Positions 1-12,840 of a stretch of DNA of 64,000 bases are shown here, one piece after another. The stretch's first letter is position 1, and each line of letters opens with the position of its first letter. The translations under genes were made by a program, and so were the position numbers. The notes under the pieces were generated by a model, which searched no databases, had not been told where the DNA came from, and saw only the letters and a program-made list of their open reading frames with translations. Source of the DNA: Setaria digitata. Taxonomy: Eukaryota > Nematoda > Chromadorea > Rhabditida > Setariidae. The stretch is taken from NCBI GenBank assembly GCA_003640385.1, contig RCAB01000112.1, positions 62,001-126,000 on the forward strand, given 5' to 3'.

Positions 1-162
1 ACCAGGGATAGCTCCCAAAGTTGGTACGGTTATTGATTACTTATCACTTAAGACATATGTTCATCTGCTTGTACTAATTGTGATGGGAGTTGTGTTAGTT
101 TTCTTTTTTTTTTTATTTTCATATATTAGGAATTTGTTTGAGTTCTGTTCATTTTCTGCCAG

Positions 163-3100
163 ATGCTTGTTCTTACTCCCGAAAAATGGGATGTTGTAAC
201 GCGGAAAGTTACCGATTTATTGCTTACGAAATTGGTAAGGTTATTGATTATCGATGAGATCCATTTGTTACATGATGACCGAGGACCTGTGATTGAGACA
301 ATTGTTGCAAGAACGCTTCGGCAGGTTTGCACTCGTAATTTACATTTTTTTGTCGTCATTCTTTGCATCTCTTTACAGTTGTAAAGATGATATGTATCTT
401 CAAATCTATGAAGATTTATGACCTGAAGTAAGCATATTATAGCTTTTGTTATAGCATTCCAATAATACTTTAGTAATTTCACTGATGTTTAAGTCTCTGT
501 AATTTGCTTTGCAGAGTTATGGGCAGTGGTAAACTTTTTTGTGATGTGAAAGTCCTTTGATCATTTCGTTTTTAATATTTGTTTCTACTTCACATCTTCA
601 AAAACATGCCAGTAATTTCAGGTCGAGATGTGTCAGCAGGGTGTTCGAATTATCGGACTTTCTGCAACGCTGCCAAATTACGTTGATGTTGCAAGGTTTT
701 TACGTGTAAATCCCCACAAGGGAATGTTTTTTTTCGATGGCCGATTTCGGCCAGTTCCACTCTCACAGACGTATTTTTTTTTCCGACCCTTCGACTTTTT
801 TTTTTTTTTTATGGTTCAGTCATCGGTAATTACATTTAGCAAATCAAAATATGACACAACATGCTTATTATGTGATCACACAACTGTAATATGATCAAGT
901 AATGCAAAATTTATATTGTAGCTCATTAAAGTATATAGTGTTTCTTCTTTTCTTTTTTTTAAGTTAGTAGAAGCAATTTTTTTCTTTTAGTTTTATTGGT
1001 GTTCGTAATCCACGTTGCACAGGGCCAGATTTGATGCGCGAAATGGATGAAGTGTGTTATGACAAAGTGCATCAGTTTGTTGTGAAAGGGCACCAAGTTC
1101 TTGTGTTTGTGACAGCAAGAAATGCTACTACTAAACTAGCTATTAATTTTCGGGATGAAGCCGCCAAAAAGGTTTTTTTCTTACAAAAATATCTTCTCTT
1201 TGTTCATCTATTATATTAGATAGGACACTTTATCTCTTATTTCAGGGGATATTTCTCTTCTATTGAGTTACCAGTCAGTGTCGTTGTGGCTGTAAAAAAG
1301 TAAATTATTTCAGGGAGAATTGAAACATTTTCTTCCTTGTAGCATCGGTTCGCCACATTACATGAATGCAATGAAATCGGTAAGTGACACATATTTTAAA
1401 AGATCCTGATCCGACTAGTTGCTGAATGAACCAATACCTAAGTGGATAGTTATCTGAAACGAAGCAGTTACTGCGGATACGGTTCGATATAAAACAGCAT
1501 CTTCAGTGTATGAAAAATATTCGAAAAAAGATGATATTCAGTTGTAGTGATTTATTGCAATAGTGTAACAGACAGCAACTTCTTTGTTGGAAGTTTCAAG
1601 TGAAAAAAAAAATGCGCATTTTCAGATACAGAATAATCGGAATAGTATGCTAGCGGAGTTTTTTAGCCTTGGGTTTGGTATTCACCATGCCGGTTTACCA
1701 CGTCGTGAACGTTTGTTGATTGAAAAGTTCTTTGCCAATGGACATATTACCGTGCTGTTTTGCACTTTAACTCTTGCTTGGGGCGTTAATTTGCCAGCAC
1801 ATGCTGTTATCATTCGCGTATGATTTTGGCCTTTATTTTAAGGATAAAATCTTATATTTTGCTTGCAGTTGTTTTCCATTTCAACAGAAAACAAGCTGAT
1901 TTACTACTTATATAAGGTTTGGTATTCACCATGCCGGTTTACTACTTATGTAAGGCTGGAGAAAAACTCTGAACGAGTATTAAAGCGGATAAGGGGTAAA
2001 CTTCGATCTGAAAATAACTAAATCGTTCAGGGTACCGAAATTTTCGATGCTCAGAAGGGCACTTTTAACGATATGGGTATTCTTGATGTACAGCAAATTT
2101 TTGGTCGGGCTGGTCGCCCACAATATGAAAGTTCAGGTAAGTTTTGCAACCTTTTTCATTTTTACGGCAGTCTTTAGAGTTATGCTGTCATACTGGTTTC
2201 ATTTTCATAATTTTATTTTGGACATTTAAAAAAAAAAAAGTAACTGAAGACATAAGGTGTAGGTGGTTCGGTTGTTTCGGATCTGCAGCGTCTTTCAGTC
2301 AGCCAAAAACTTCACCAGTAGTTGGATTTTTTTTTATGTAATTGCATGCATTTATGAAACCAGTAGGAAGTCATTACACTAAATGACTCTGCAGTTTCGA
2401 CAGGTTTGTTTTTCATAATTCTGGTTACTTCCATTAAAAGAGCGAATTATAGGACACGGCATAATCATAACATGGAAGAAAAGTATGCCACAGTACTTGA
2501 ACATGCTACTTCGGCAAGCACCTATTGAAAGTCAATTCATGTCACGAATTTACGATAATCTGAATGCTGAAATTTCCTTAGGTTCTTTTTAATTTTGATA
2601 AGGTCTTACAAATATGATTATAGTAGATAATCAGAACCAGCTTTTTCTGAAACTTCGCAAGCTTTCCTTTCATCTGCTTTGTTATGATACCTCAGTATCA
2701 GCTAGGTAGCGAATGCTTTCTAATTTACTTTGATACTAACTCCAAACTAAACAAATGTTAAGGTTTGTTATTTCACTAGACTACATTATTTATGTCTGCT
2801 AATTTTCACTGTAACTGTGAACAACATCAATAAAATGTATAGAATGGGATCTGAAATATTTTAGGAACAGTGTCAACTATTTCTGAGGCAGTCGAATGGC
2901 TCAAATATACATATTTTTTTATCCGGGCCAAATTAAATCCTCTTGCCTACGGAATACCTCGAGAACAGTTGGAGCATGACCCAGATTTATATGAATACTT
3001 AACTCAGATGATGACAGAAGCCGCCGAAAAGTTGGACAGGAATCAGATGATCCGTTTTGATAGCATGTAAGTATGGAGAATTTTCATCTATTCAAAGGAT

Positions 3101-6100
3101 TTCAGTATTGATGTCTTTGAAATCATCTTCAGCAACGGTTATATGGCTTCAACAGATCTTGGCCGGATAGCTTCAAACTACTACATTAAATATGAAACAA
3201 TCGAAGTATTTATGAATGGTGTAGGAGGACTGAAACTGGAAGCATTTATGAGTGACGATATAATCGTATCACTAATTTCATTAGCCACGGAATTCAATCA
3301 AGTTAAGGTGAGCTGTGTTCATTAACTTCTTATTGCGTAGGTCCCACGCATATAGTCAGTTATCAACTCTGTAATTACCGTTTTCTCTAATTCCATTTAT
3401 AAACGCCAAAACTCTTATCTCAGAGTACCAAGTTCAGATAGAGTCCTCAGAGGATACTGTCGGAATTTCAGCGAACTGATTCACGAAATGATTTGTTGTT
3501 TTTTGTTCTAACTGCTTCTTTTTTTCTTAATAATAAGTTTGTTTTTAGTCGCTTTTGATATTAACGTCTCAATGATAGCAAAAAATTTCACTAATGTTTT
3601 TGTTGCACCGCATTATTTTTGTCACTGAAAGTTTGAAATGTCATTTCAATTAAGGTGCGTGAAGAAGAAAGTATGGAATTGGAGGAACTTGCCGAAACTT
3701 GTTGTCCTTTGCGTTTGAAAAAAGGTGCCATTGCTACTGTGCCTGGAAAAATAAGTTGTCTAATCCAGGTAATTACAAAAGTGTTTCTTATTAAATATTT
3801 GATTCTTGCAAAAAGAAGTACTTTGTTCATATGAAAAGTGTTGCGAAAGTTGTGTGTGAAATTCTGTATCATGTATTTTCTGCAGGCATATATTTCACGA
3901 GCTTTCATTCGAAGTTATTCACTAATTTCGGAATCAATGTTTGTTCAGCAGAATTGTGGTAGACTGTGTCGCGCAATGTTTGAAATAACTCTGAGAAGAG
4001 GATGGGCTCAAGCGGCTAATGGAACTCTAGTTATGGCAAAATGCTTTGATAAACAAGTATGGCCATTCCAAACACCATTAAGGTGAAACTTCGCTGAAAA
4101 TCTCTTCTCATACACATAATTGTCCTTTGATTTCTGTAATTCAAACTTTTCTCCGAATAGTCATTTGAAATAAAGAAAAAATTGTAGAAATATTGTTTTT
4201 CGTGGTGTTATATTACATGGTAATTAATTTTGTAATCGTGTTCTTCATTTGTCTTCCAGACAGCTTAACGAGTTTATTCGAGTAGACTGGGTGTCAAAAA
4301 TTGAACGGAAGAAACTCTCTCATTATCAGCTTTATGAAATGAGCGCAAAAGAACTTGGTAAACTTCAGTTTTTATTTTTTTCTAGCCCTCTGATCATGCT
4401 TACATGAGTTTTACTTAGCTTTGCAAAGGAAGTGATTTTTTTATCAAGGAACAAGTAGAAGGTTGGTCTATTGATCATAAATGGATTTATTTAGGAGCCA
4501 TATTGAGTTGTGATGGGCAAAGGATGTATGAAGCAGTGCGCATGTTGCCGGCAATGTATTTAGAGGCCTCGATAAAACCGGTTACTAAGTTAGTTATATT
4601 TCCCACTTAATAGCTTCTTTTTCACAAACTTCGAAATAATAGAACTTGGCCCGGAAGTCCTGACCATTTTCACTATTATGTAAACTTTGAGGAGTATTTT
4701 ATACCGTACTTTTCAAAAGAATGGAATCTCGTTTGTTGTGTCGATGTATTTTCTTTAATGAAGAAAAGGAATATTTAAAGCTTGATAAGTAAGAGAGACT
4801 TGATAAAGAATCTTTCGATTAGAATTTGAAATAGACAAACTTAAATTTGTAGCACGATTGTTCAAGTGACTGTAATTTTAACACCAGACTTCATATGGCA
4901 TGAGCATTTCCTCGGTTCAACTGGCGTTCAGACTTTTTGGGTTTTTGTTGAAGACATCAATGAAAACCTGATCATTCACCACGACCAGGTTGTGGTCAAC
5001 AGGAAAAAGGTTTATGAATTAATCTCTTTGGTTTATGGTCTTAATCGGTTTCACCTCAGTCCTGCCACAGTACAGTAGTCAAAGCTGCTGTATTTTGGCT
5101 TTTTTTTTAGCTTCCTGCTTTTGTGATAAGTTTTTAAAAAACTCACGACACAATTTCAGCTTTATCGGCATATTACATATTATGTTTCATTGTCATTTTT
5201 TTTTCCCTTTAGGTTCGTAACCGTGAGTCACAGAATCTCATTTTCACGATACCAATTAGAGACCAGCAGTTGACACATAATTATCAGGTTCGAGTTGCAA
5301 GCGATCGATATGTGATTGATGATAGTGTCGTTCCTATTTCGATGCATAACTGTGTTTTACCGTCTTCACATCGTCCCCATACCGGTTATGAGTTTTTCTT
5401 TTTCATCACTATTACGTAAACTTTTTTCTTCAAATTTATTAGCTATGCGATGTTTGTGCAAGCGATGTTTTTGCTTGCTTGTTTTATGAATTAGTTTTTC
5501 CTAATAATTAAATCAATATCACAATCAGTGTTATAGATCTGCTGGATCTCGATCCATTACCGTTAACGGCTTTGAAAATTGAGGCATTCCAGTCAATATA
5601 CAGTTTCAAATTTTTTAATCCGATACAAACACAGGTTATTTTTGTTATTCTTTTCGATATCTTTTTCTCTCTTTTCCTTTTCCTAAATATCCTTCCACTT
5701 CCTTTACGAAACACTGTAATGTGGTTTTTTTCTAGGTCTTCCATTGTCTGTATAACACAGATCAAAATGCTTTGATAGGCGCACCAACTGGTTCGGGTAA
5801 AACTCTTTGTGCTGAACTGGCTATATATCGCATTCTTCATGAATATCCGGCTAAAAAGGTTTCGCTGACTGAAGTTATCTTGGATTACTTTCTACGTTTT
5901 GCTTTGATAATGTTGGTAAAAAATTAGAGACAATTTCGTGAAATCCAAGTCTCATTCATCATTTCTTCATGTATTTAAAATGTTAAGTTCGTTTTCTTTA
6001 ATTGTTTCGGCACATTTCTAAGGCATGAATTTATGTTGTTTGCAGTGTGTTTATATTGCACCTTTAAAAGCTTTGGTGCGCGAACGCGTTTCTGATTGGG

Positions 6101-9100
6101 ATGAAAAATTTCGAAAGCTGAACATTAGGTTTAAATTTCTATATTCATCACGATCCTTTCTTTTACTTTAGTTCTTTTTTTTACAGAGAATTTTTATTTT
6201 TTATTTTTTTGCATTTCACTTTGTACCATATTGTGACCTCATATTCTCTGCTCAACTTAGATTTTTTCAGGATTGTTGAGCTTACCGGTGATCATTCACC
6301 GGATATGCGCAGCTTGAGATCAGCTAAAATTGTAATTACGACTCCAGAAAAATGGGATGGTATCACACGGAGTTGGGAAATCCGTCAATATGTTAAAGAT
6401 GTTGCACTTGTAGTCATCGATGAAATTCATTTGCTAGGTGTTGAAAGAGGTGCTGTGCTGGAGGCAATTGTAACAAGGTGAGAGGACCGATGATCCGCAC
6501 AATGGGTCTCTCAAACTGTTTTCATTTCTGGTTCCTGATGTAATTCATCATGTTGTTGGCTAGGAATCATAAAGATTCTAACTTGTCGATTCATTACTGC
6601 ATTTCAGATAATAAGTTAAGAAATTTCCTTAAAATTTCTTTCAGATTAAAAATGATGGCTGCAAAACAGGAATCATGCAGTCCTGTTCGTGTAGTTGGTC
6701 TTTCTACTGCCCTTGCTAATGCGGGTGATGTCGCAGAATGGCTAAATGTTTCGGATGTGAGTTAATAAATGTTATCAGTCGAAATGCTATAAACAGTTAA
6801 CTAAAATTAATTAGATAAAGTTGTTTTCGATTTTAATTACATCTGATACGTCCATTTACTTCTATTAAAATACTAAATGACCGAGCAGTTCTGATACAAT
6901 GAGATGAGCAATTACTTTATTCTATACATTCAGTTATGCTTGGTAAGCAGATACTTTATTTTGTATTTTGTATTTTCAATTAGCAGAGACTTTCAATTAT
7001 TTTGTATTACACAAGTAAATAACCAGAGAATCTACGATTTAAGTAAACTGCAAACATAAATCTAAACATAAATGCAAACAAACGTAAGAATATAAATCTA
7101 GAAAATAATGTTCAAATAGTGTGATTGATTAAACATGAATAATTACCATGATGAAAAGTCTCGTGCCTTTCGAAATAGCAATTTAGGCTGCGCTTTTCAA
7201 TTTTCGACCAAGTGTGCGGCCTGTACCTATTGAAGTGCACATTGCTGGTTTCCCAGGTCACCACTATTGCCCTCGGATGGCTTTGATGAATCGACCGGCT
7301 TTCAAAGGTGATTCTTTTGCGATTTTTTTGCTCGTTATCTTTTCTTTTTTCTTTACGTAATTTGTTTTTTTTTTTGTAAACAACTGTAGCTCTTATAATA
7401 TACTGCAGAAACTTTGATTTTTAAACAACTGATTTCTCATCTGTACTTTTAATTGCTGAAAATTGTTTAGCAATCAAAAGTTATTCTCCTTGTAAACCAG
7501 CTCTCGTATTTGTGGCATCGAGACGGCAAACTCGACTAACGGCAATGTCGTTTGTTTCGCAACTTGTTACGGAAGATGATCCACGACAGTGGCTTCACAT
7601 GGATATGGAAGAGGTGTGCGATGTTTCCACCTTTTACATGAAATGCTTATTCCTAGGATCATTTAGTCTTTAATTTCATTTTCTGTTGAAACAGCACTCA
7701 AGTTCTATGATGTTGAACGGGAATTAGATCTGTTGTGAAAGACAATAGAAATATGCCATTAGTTTGAAATATACCGTTCTGTTATTGGGATAATTGTTTG
7801 AATATAAGAATATTTGTCTTTAATTAATAGTTTTCTCTTAATATTAATAGGTACTAGTAAATTGTGTATTTTTAGGGATGTGTTTGTTAATATAATCGTT
7901 AAGTTTGAAATTGACTCCAAAAGTTTTTTTTTTTAAATATTTTAAATATTTCTACGGCGTAAATTGCACTTCAGCTTGAGCAACTAATTGCAACATTAAA
8001 AGATGACAATTTGAAGTTAACTTTGCCATTCGGTATTGGAATGCATCATGCCGGTTTGCAGCAGCACGAAAGGAATATTGTTGAACGGGTAACTTGGGTT
8101 TTATTTCCTACTGATTTTGTTTGTCTCTGCTTTCCAACTTGATTTTTTTTCTGCATAAAACAATATAAGATAGGAAAGATTTTTTTTTTTCATTTTGTAT
8201 CTGCTCGATATCAGAAGTCTTCCGTGATGTTAACTAAATGCTTGGAATGTTTCGAAGCAGGATGTTCGCGTTACAGAGGAACCTTGATATCGAGCAGATA
8301 TACAATTAGAGTATGAAATTGAGAATGGTATTTCATACGTCGGATAATTGTTATCATGGAAGCCAGTATTTTTTCATAATATTTAGTCTTTTTTTTTTTA
8401 ACACAATAGAGCCTTGAATAAGAGCCAGCATATTAATAATTGATAGCTGTTACCCAGCACTATCTAGACTATCAAAATATTTTTAAATTTTAGCTTTATG
8501 TAGAAAAGAAAATTCAAGTTATGGTAGCTACAGCAACCTTGGCATGGGGAATTAATATGCCCGCACATCTGGTTATAATTAAGGGAACCGAATATTACGA
8601 TGGGAAGACTCACAAATATATTGATTTCCCAGTTACAGGTATGAACTTCTTTATCGTATTTGTTTTACAAATCGTTATTTTTCGAACCTTAATTTCAGTT
8701 CTTTCTGGCATGTGGTAGGCATAGTGCTGTGAAAGCATATAAAATCAATGAGGGAAGTTACTTTTAATGTTTGATTCTTCTCTAGTACTACATATAAATA
8801 AATCGTAATTTTAATTTCTCTGAAACTGTTTGTTTAGATGTTTTACAAATGATAGGCCGTGCTGGTCGGCCACAGTTTGATGATTCTGCTGTCGCTGTGA
8901 TTTATGTTCAAGATATCAAGAAAAATTTTTACAAACGTTTTCTCTACGAGCCGTTCCCAGTCGAGTCAAGGTAAATTATAAATTTTTTCATAAGATACAT
9001 TCTCAATCTAAAACATCAAAACTGTATTTTGTATTTCACACTTGCCTTAACATCAAATCTTCCTCATAATAAACAAAGAAATCGATGCATCGTTTATGAA

Positions 9101-12100
9101 CCGAGTCTATTTTTCCAGAAAATCTTTAGATTTTGGAAAACTGCAGAATTTTCTTTATCATTTCAGTTTATTGGCAACATTGCCAAATCATGTGAATGCT
9201 GAAATTTACTCCGGAACCATTGCTTCAGAGCAGCATATAATGGAATATATTTCTAATACCTACTTTTATCGTCGTCTTTTCGCAAATCCGAGGTAAGAGT
9301 TAGCATAAAATGGTTCAGTAAAAAAAAAATTTCATTTCTTCGCACTAATTAAATTAAGTGCTAGGTTAAATTCAAAGTTATGAGGTGAATAAAAGTTTAT
9401 AATTTTTTCCCACTGAGTTTCAGTGAAAAGGGAAGACATTGCTTACGTTGTTTGCAGTTATTATGGTATTTCTCATACGACACCTGAAGCTCTCACACAG
9501 TTCCTTATAGAAATAGTTGATAATTGTATTGAAGAACTCGTGCTTTCTGGTTGTATTACCGTTAATAAAGTATGTTTTTGCAAGAAATATTTTCTTTTTT
9601 ATAAAAGTTAAATTTTTCATAATACTCTTTGCCTAATGCAGCCGACGTTTTTTCGTCCCCTTCAAACTCATTAAGTGCGGAAGATTTTGAAATAGTTGTT
9701 CTCATAAAGCATTCTTTCGAAGTTTATTATTACTAGTAGTTTCATATGTTGATTTTATGATTTTATTTGTTTTACATATCAAATTTCAGGAAGAACAGTC
9801 ACTCATTTCAACTCCACTTGGAACTATAGCAAGCGTTTACTATTTAAGTCATAAAACTGTACGGTTTTTTGCCCATTCTATTACACCTACAGTCACAATG
9901 GAAGAACTCATAAAAATTTTGGCGGTACGCTTTATATCACCTGTCTTTCGTTTGTATGTCCATATGCCTTAAGTGATAGATATGTAAGTTGAAATATCAA
10001 ATCTTATTGAGTATTGCTGCAGCTTCTTTGTTTTTATTGGATGGATAAGCAGATCACTGTGGAAAATCTGCTGAAGTAGTGTTATAAATGCAAGGTCAGT
10101 CGGTTTATTGGCACTGAAAAAAAAAAATGAAAAAGTGTCAGTCGGTTTGTTGGCACTGAAAAAAAAAATGAAAGTTTTCAGGATTGTCCGGAATATGATG
10201 AAATACCTGTTCGACATAATGAAGACGAAATTAATGCGTCAGTTTCCTCTTGCTAATTATTAATGCTGTGATGCAGAAACCAAGATAAAAATGCTGAAGA
10301 GTAAGGCTAAACTCTCGTAGCATATTTTTTGTTTAATAATAATTTTAGTCAGCTACAACGAACTATGCCAATCAAATTGCCAGCTGGTGTTGCTATGGAT
10401 TCCTCGCATACAAAAGCTCTTCTCTTGTTAGAAGCACATCTAAGTCGTATGAAGCTGATGACAGATTATGTCACCGACCAACGTTCAATGCTGGATCAGT
10501 GTATTCGAATTTTAAATGTAAAGACTTTTTAAGGCTCCAAGAAGTAGCACGTTGCTTAAATTTTCTGAACATTTGTTAAAACACAAGAAGTCAGAGCCAG
10601 TAAGCATAAATCCATACTTAGAGGACAAACAATAATTTGTCATCAGCCGTAGCAGATATGCAGGCTATCAAGGTGCATTTCGATATTGACTGGAATTAAA
10701 AACATCCATGTTTTTTTTTTTTTTTTTTTTTTTTTTTTCAATTTTAAGATATATTTTACATCTTCAGGCGATGTTAGATATAAGTTTCTTGCGTAAATGG
10801 CTATCAACTGCCCTTTCTGTTGTTGTTTTAATGCAGATGATCGCTCAAGCTATTTGGCACACAGACCATCCTTTACTGGTCATTCCTCACTTCTCTGAAG
10901 AAATTATCGATAGAATTGGGTAGGTACAGAGTCTAAAAATTTTCAAAGATTTTAGAACAAGAAGTAACCGATCTATTATTTTATCATAAAGCTTAATCAT
11001 CGTAGTATCAATCTTTCTTAAGTTTTTTTTACGTTATTAGTCCTACATTATTATTTTTGAGAATAATAGTAAGAATGTACATATTACTACGCTTATGAAA
11101 AAAGTAAAAGTAATTGGTTCTATGTTCTTTTGAAACGATTTTTGCTTCCATATGCATATGAGAAATGTTTTTAACTATTTTTTTATTCAACATTTTCAAT
11201 AGCTAATTGGATCATTTTGTAAAGGGCTGATGCAACAATACCTATAATCAAGAATCGTTTTGGACTTGATAAAGAGAATGTCGTGCAGGCAAGGAGGAAG
11301 GCAATTAAGAAACTTCTGGATATGACAGTTATTGATGAGCGTCAAGCAACAGAAGTTTGCAGATTCTGGAATTTTATTTACATGTGTTATATGAATTTCT
11401 CTTTGCAATTAAATTTTTTTATGCCCTTAGAAGTATTCATTTTTCTACCAGGACATTTGCGAGTACAGTTCCTTTCTTCCCTATTACGGTGTATTTGATG
11501 TTGTAATTCCAGGCTGTTGATGCTCTTTTGAAATGGCCAGTACTTTTGCCAAGAAAATGTATTTTAAGCGGTGCAAATCGGCTTTTCGAAATCGATTATT
11601 TACAAGATGGACGGTGGCCAAAGTATATAAATGTTGAATCTGATATTTTGTATCGTATTTTGTTCGCCTTCGAGCTGGTTGGTCCATACAGAGTATGTTC
11701 ATTTTTTTGTTTGTCAAGGTTTATATGAATGCAAATATTCTTCCAAGCAATTATGACTGAAAATTTTTACGTGCATTTCGCTATAAAATTTGAGAAAGCG
11801 ATAACATAGGTACTTCCGAAATACAAAAAAAAAAAAAAATATTTCTGAAAACTGAATTTTCGGATGATTGAATTTCATATACTGTTTTCGAAACTTTTAT
11901 AGCCTTTTATTTTAGTTTGAAACAGATGCATTTTGTCCACATTTCCATAAAGAAAAAACAGTTGGCTGGATCCTAATCATTGGTGAGAAAGATACAGGTG
12001 AAATACTGTGTCATAAAAAAGTACCACCGATTGCTAGTTCTAAACAATTTGTTGTTTCATTCAGGATGCCCAAACGATTGTAAGTTCTATATTTTAGAAG

Positions 12101-12840
12101 TCTAAAAGATGTACTTTTTAAGAAATGAATTTTTGCGAAATATTATATTTATAAAGACTAGAGCATTGTATTTAAATGGTTTGATTTCATATTTCAATTC
12201 TTGAAACTCTTTGAACTTAAAATTTCTGATTATTTTGTTTAAAAAATGGAGTTTTTATTGTTTTCTGTGATTTCGACTGTTTAGCATAGCCTCTTATCTA
12301 ACCCTTGATATCCAAGACTGCACTTGCGCTATACTGAAGGAATCAACGTACTGTAGCCATTACTGAAATTTATTGATAACTCCTTGAAAATTCTCCGCCA
12401 TCGAGATCGGGAATTGCTATTATTTCGCTTGAATAAGAAATTCCTAGTAAGTGTGTTAGCCGTTACCCGTGTTATTATGTCCCTGGCCTTTGTTCTGTCC
12501 ACACCGCGCGTCGCTGTCCGGGACTGAGTCGTTTCGAGAAAAGCGGAGACTGCTGTTTCAGACCTTTCGAGGTGAAGATTCTTTGTTGGGAATCCGCTTT
12601 ATGTATGTGCTCTAAGACATGGAGGCTATGCTATTGGGTGAGAAGTGCTTAAAAGATAAAAATGATTAAAAGACTGTGGATGGTGTTTAATGTATTAATT
12701 TTGGTCATTTTTTTGAATTTTTCAGAGGTCGACATATTTTCACCATTTTCATAATGTCAGATTCTTACATTGGCATCGATCAAGAATACAATCTTTATTG
12801 TGAAATTGTTGAAAAAGAAAGTATTGAGAAATTTGGTTAG
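163..12840 (+). CDS. ASCC3: ASCC3-type DNA/RNA helicase (3' three quarters, 35 exons in window)
   Basis: Ski2-like tandem helicase, the motor of the ASC-1 complex that splits collided ribosomes and opens alkylated DNA for AlkB repair (family knowledge). Exons run 163-324, 622-770, 991-1171, 1314-1379, 1626-1817, 2031-2136, 2441-2581, 2865-3066 and onward to 12726-12840; 35 exons join in phase to 1607 residues plus TAG. The window opens inside cassette 1 at its TPEKWD motif, followed by [19 protein letters not shown] and GRAGRPQ, then a Sec63 unit. Cassette 2 (from about 5736) has [22 protein letters not shown], the odd STALAN in place of [15 protein letters not shown] and [10 protein letters not shown], then a second Sec63 unit ending in [18 protein letters not shown] and the retained length favour ASCC3 over the related spliceosomal Brr2. 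Motif I of cassette 1 and the N-terminus lie before the window; bases 1-162 read as intron. In cassette 1 motif V an Ala is replaced by Leu (CTLTLAWG). Confidence 0.95.
1900..1955 (+). repeat. Intronic copy of 27 bases of an ASCC3 exon inside a short direct repeat
   Basis: Bases 1916-1942 repeat exactly bases 1672-1698 of the preceding exon (the part encoding the GIHHAGL helicase motif). The copy lies in the following intron and is bracketed by a near-identical 18-base direct repeat (1900-1917 and 1938-1955). It is out of the spliced message in the model used here. Confidence 0.85.
8190..8311. repeat. Small foldback in an ASCC3 intron
   Basis: TATCTGCTCGATATC at 8198-8212 is exactly complementary to GATATCGAGCAGATA at 8286-8300, and weaker pairing continues on both sides. 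The spacer is about 70 bases. It sits in the intron 8089-8493. It could be a remnant of a small inverted-repeat transposon; no target duplication was identified. Confidence 0.7.
10095..10174 (+). repeat. Tandem duplication with 42-base period next to an ASCC3 splice acceptor
   Basis: Two copies (10095-10136 and 10137-10174), each starting GTCAGTCGGTTT and ending in a long A run, lie just before the acceptor of the exon that starts at 10182. They differ at very few positions, so the duplication is recent. Confidence 0.85.

Noticed and set aside
1..162. Open plus-strand frame at the window start as an ASCC3 exon
   Set aside because: Its translation does not match the residues expected before the TPEKWD motif; the region ends in a good acceptor and reads as intron.
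9423..9457. Earlier acceptor for the ASCC3 exon at 9458
   Set aside because: It shifts the frame relative to the preceding exon; the TTTGCAG at 9451-9457 restores it and fits the family.
163..12840. Identification of the helicase gene as spliceosomal Brr2
   Set aside because: The second cassette keeps ASCC3-type STALAN and an ASCC3-like C-terminus, and the order and length match ASCC3.
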